This document shows positions 14,037 through 15,033 of a stretch of DNA of 15,033 nucleotides, piece after piece; the first letter of the stretch is position 1, and every line of letters starts with the position of its first letter. The stretch is from CAYQQR01 sp964420035. Its GTDB lineage: Bacteria > Bacteroidota > Bacteroidia > Bacteroidales > SM23-62. The notes beneath the pieces are model-generated. The model was not told where the DNA came from. It ran no database searches and saw only the letters and a program-made list of their open reading frames with translations. The position numbers and the translations under genes were made by a program. The stretch covers positions 1-15,033 of the forward strand of contig CAYQQR010000063.1 in the NCBI GenBank assembly GCA_964420035.1. Direction: 5' to 3'.

Positions 14037-14807
14037 TTTGAGGACCAGTACAAGGAAGATGGTCAGGGCAATCGCGATGATCAGGGTTCCTGCCACCCTG
14101 GTAATGTTCAGTGCATATTCCTGTCCAACCGGATCATAGGAATAACAATACTGCAGGATCTTATTGACGGTAGGTCCTGATTTTCCTTCAGAGGCTTCAA
14201 TCAGGGCTATCTTCACTTCAAAGGGAAGGAAGGTAACCCCGTTCAGATAACGGGTGATCTTGCCGTTGGGACTGAGAACGATAAGACTGGCTGAATGGAG
14301 AAAATCGTTTCCGGTTTTTTTATACCTGAATCCCACTGCCCCGGTCAGTCTGGCAATACTTGCACTGTCGGATACAAAGAAATGCCATCCCGCCGCTTTT
14401 TCGGGATTGTTCATCAGGTTCAGATAGTTGTTCTTCTTCCTTTTCGCCAGGTCGATATATTCCCTGGGATCGAAGCTGATGGTCAATACCTGGAAATCTT
14501 TCCCGGATTGCATGTCCATCCGGTCGAGGACACTGGCTACTCCTTCCATAAGGGGACTGCAGATACCCGGGCAGCGGTAATATACCAGGTTCAGGATCGT
14601 GGGTTTATCCAGCAAACGGTCCAAAATTACTTCTTCACCTTTTTCGTTGATCAGTTTGATATTTTCAGGAACATATTCGTTCAGTTGTTCAACGACCCCG
14701 ATTTCCAGATTTTGCGGAGCAATGGGGGTTTGCGATCGGAGGGTCAGTGCAGAGAAAAATAACAGGGTAATGCAAAGGATCGTTATTCTGTTACTATACT
14801 TCATCAC
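13740..14807 (-). CDS. sco: SCO-family copper chaperone fused in frame to CoxA segment
   Basis: SCO proteins deliver copper to, and reduce the cysteines of, the oxidase CuA site. This 355-residue frame opens with a signal peptide or anchor (residues about 1-25, LFFSALTLRSQ). A thioredoxin-like SCO domain follows with Cys79 and Cys83 in YYRCPGICSP and His171 in DFLHSAS, so the copper ligands are intact. A C-terminal helix (about 236-256, after QYCYSYDPVGQEYALNITRVAG) is typical of Bacteroidota SCO proteins. At about residue 257/258 (near 14036) the frame passes without a break into subunit I sequence, which runs to TGA at 13740-13742. A normal SCO would end just after this helix, so the join probably reflects a deletion or misassembly rather than a functional fusion. 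ATG at 14807 or 14804 is the start. Confidence 0.88.
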   Translation of the reverse strand: MMKYSNRITILCITLLFFSALTLRSQTPIAPQNLEIGVVEQLNEYVPENIKLINEKGEEVILDRLLDKPTILNLVYYRCPGICSPLMEGVASVLDRMDMQSGKDFQVLTISFDPREYIDLAKRKKNNYLNLMNNPEKAAGWHFFVSDSASIARLTGAVGFRYKKTGNDFLHSASLIVLSPNGKITRYLNGVTFLPFEVKIALIEASEGKSGPTVNKILQYCYSYDPVGQEYALNITRVAGTLIIAIALTIFLVLVLKQTTTNMLPAVTGAFILGFSSILTGLNFIVTIHRMRAPGMRWMKMPLFPWALYGTAWIQVLATPIVGITLLMIIMERTLSIGFFDPALGGDPILYQHLF

Positions 14808-14905
14808 AAACCTTCATTTACGGGGTTAAATATAAATGTTTTTTTACTTATTCTTCCATGCTCCCGGTTCGCGGGCAGCCGGGGAAGATATTTTTACAAC
14901 AGGTC
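14808..14905 (-). promoter_or_regulatory. Upstream region of the oxidase operon with a small GC-rich hairpin
   Basis: This AT-rich leader should hold the promoter of the sco-cox operon. TATATTTA (near 14826-14833, minus strand) is one base from TAnnTTTG but has no clear -33 partner. At 14863-14883 an inverted repeat with arms CCCGG and CCGGG (extendable to seven pairs with one G-T) is followed on the plus strand by T5. It looks terminator-like for that strand, yet no plus-strand gene precedes it. Its role is uncertain. Confidence 0.3.
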
Positions 14906-15033
14906 ATGTCTTAATGTCTCATCGTCTCGATGTCTCATTGTCTCGATGTCTCATTGTCTCGATGTCTCATTGTCTCGATGTCTCGATGTCTCATTGTCTC
15001 GATGTCTCGATGTCTCGATGTCTCGATGTCTCA
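14906..15033. repeat. GAGAC octamer tandem array at right edge
   Basis: About sixteen units of an 8-bp repeat, CGATGTCT and CATTGTCT, run to the last base; the reverse complement is AGACATCG and AGACAATG. The array shares the GAGAC core with the left-edge array, in inverted orientation along the contig. It probably continues beyond the window. Identical neighbouring units would prevent short-read assembly from extending, so the true copy number here is unreliable. Confidence 0.92.

Noticed and set aside
13728..14180. Plus-strand open frame opposite the SCO-CoxA junction
   Set aside because: It is antisense to recognisable SCO and CoxA protein sequence and has shadow-type composition (Gly, Gln, Asp, His).
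14906..15033. CRISPR array at the right edge
   Set aside because: Units are 8 bp with no spacers and no palindromic 25-40 bp repeat; it is a simple tandem array, and no cas genes are present.
1..15033. tRNA, rRNA or transposase genes
   Set aside because: No cloverleaf-like sequence, rRNA signature or transposase protein motif was seen on either strand.

Overview
The window looks like a complete contig from a member of the Bacteroidota, possibly of the Bacteroidales/Marinilabiliales type. The grounds are alternative complex III subunits next to a caa3-type oxidase, a Bacteroidota-style ECF sigma / membrane TPR / CHAT trio, the lack of Shine-Dalgarno sequences, and intergenic arrays with an 8-bp period. 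Both ends lie inside arrays of related GAGAC octamers, which would explain why the contig stops there.

Layout. (1) 1-2360, plus strand: the tail of an alternative complex III operon, actD-actE-actF. actD carries a one-base frameshift in a G6 run, and actA-C would lie off the left edge. (2) 2361-4119: an 8-bp-periodic convergent intergenic element, a bile acid:sodium symporter family transporter (minus), and a divergent CPBP-family membrane protease homologue (plus), with a perfect 21-bp palindrome between the two promoters. (3) 4116-6039, minus strand: a compact run of five small genes. Its first gene, too short for ordinary gene calling, is a 42-residue peptide with a double-glycine leader. 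It is followed by two soluble helical proteins of unknown function, a small membrane protein and an orphan receiver-domain protein. (4) 6202-10915: a 1093-residue exported TPR-CHAT cysteine protease homologue (plus), divergent from the peptide gene and convergent with an ECF sigma factor / membrane-anchored TPR pair (minus). (5) 10995-14807, minus strand: a caa3-type cytochrome oxidase operon, sco-coxA-coxC-coxD-coxB.

How the genes work together. ACIII oxidises menaquinol and would pass electrons to the caa3 oxidase, whose subunit II carries CuA and its own cytochrome c domain. As sequenced, however, the catalytic subunit is broken. The SCO reading frame runs in frame into the middle of CoxA, removing the first four or so helices and a heme a ligand. 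A TGA replaces the near-invariant Trp before the His-Pro-x-Val-Tyr motif, and the second of the two adjacent CuB histidines is Leu. Subunits II, III and IV are intact. This is either real decay of the respiratory chain or a cluster of consensus and assembly errors; read mapping would decide.

The central region (4116-10915) is the best candidate for an undescribed system. A GG-leader peptide and its small-gene operon face an exported caspase-like CHAT protein, beside an ECF sigma factor paired with a membrane TPR protein. A regulated peptide-processing or envelope-signalling circuit is a reasonable hypothesis, but it is inferred from gene context alone.
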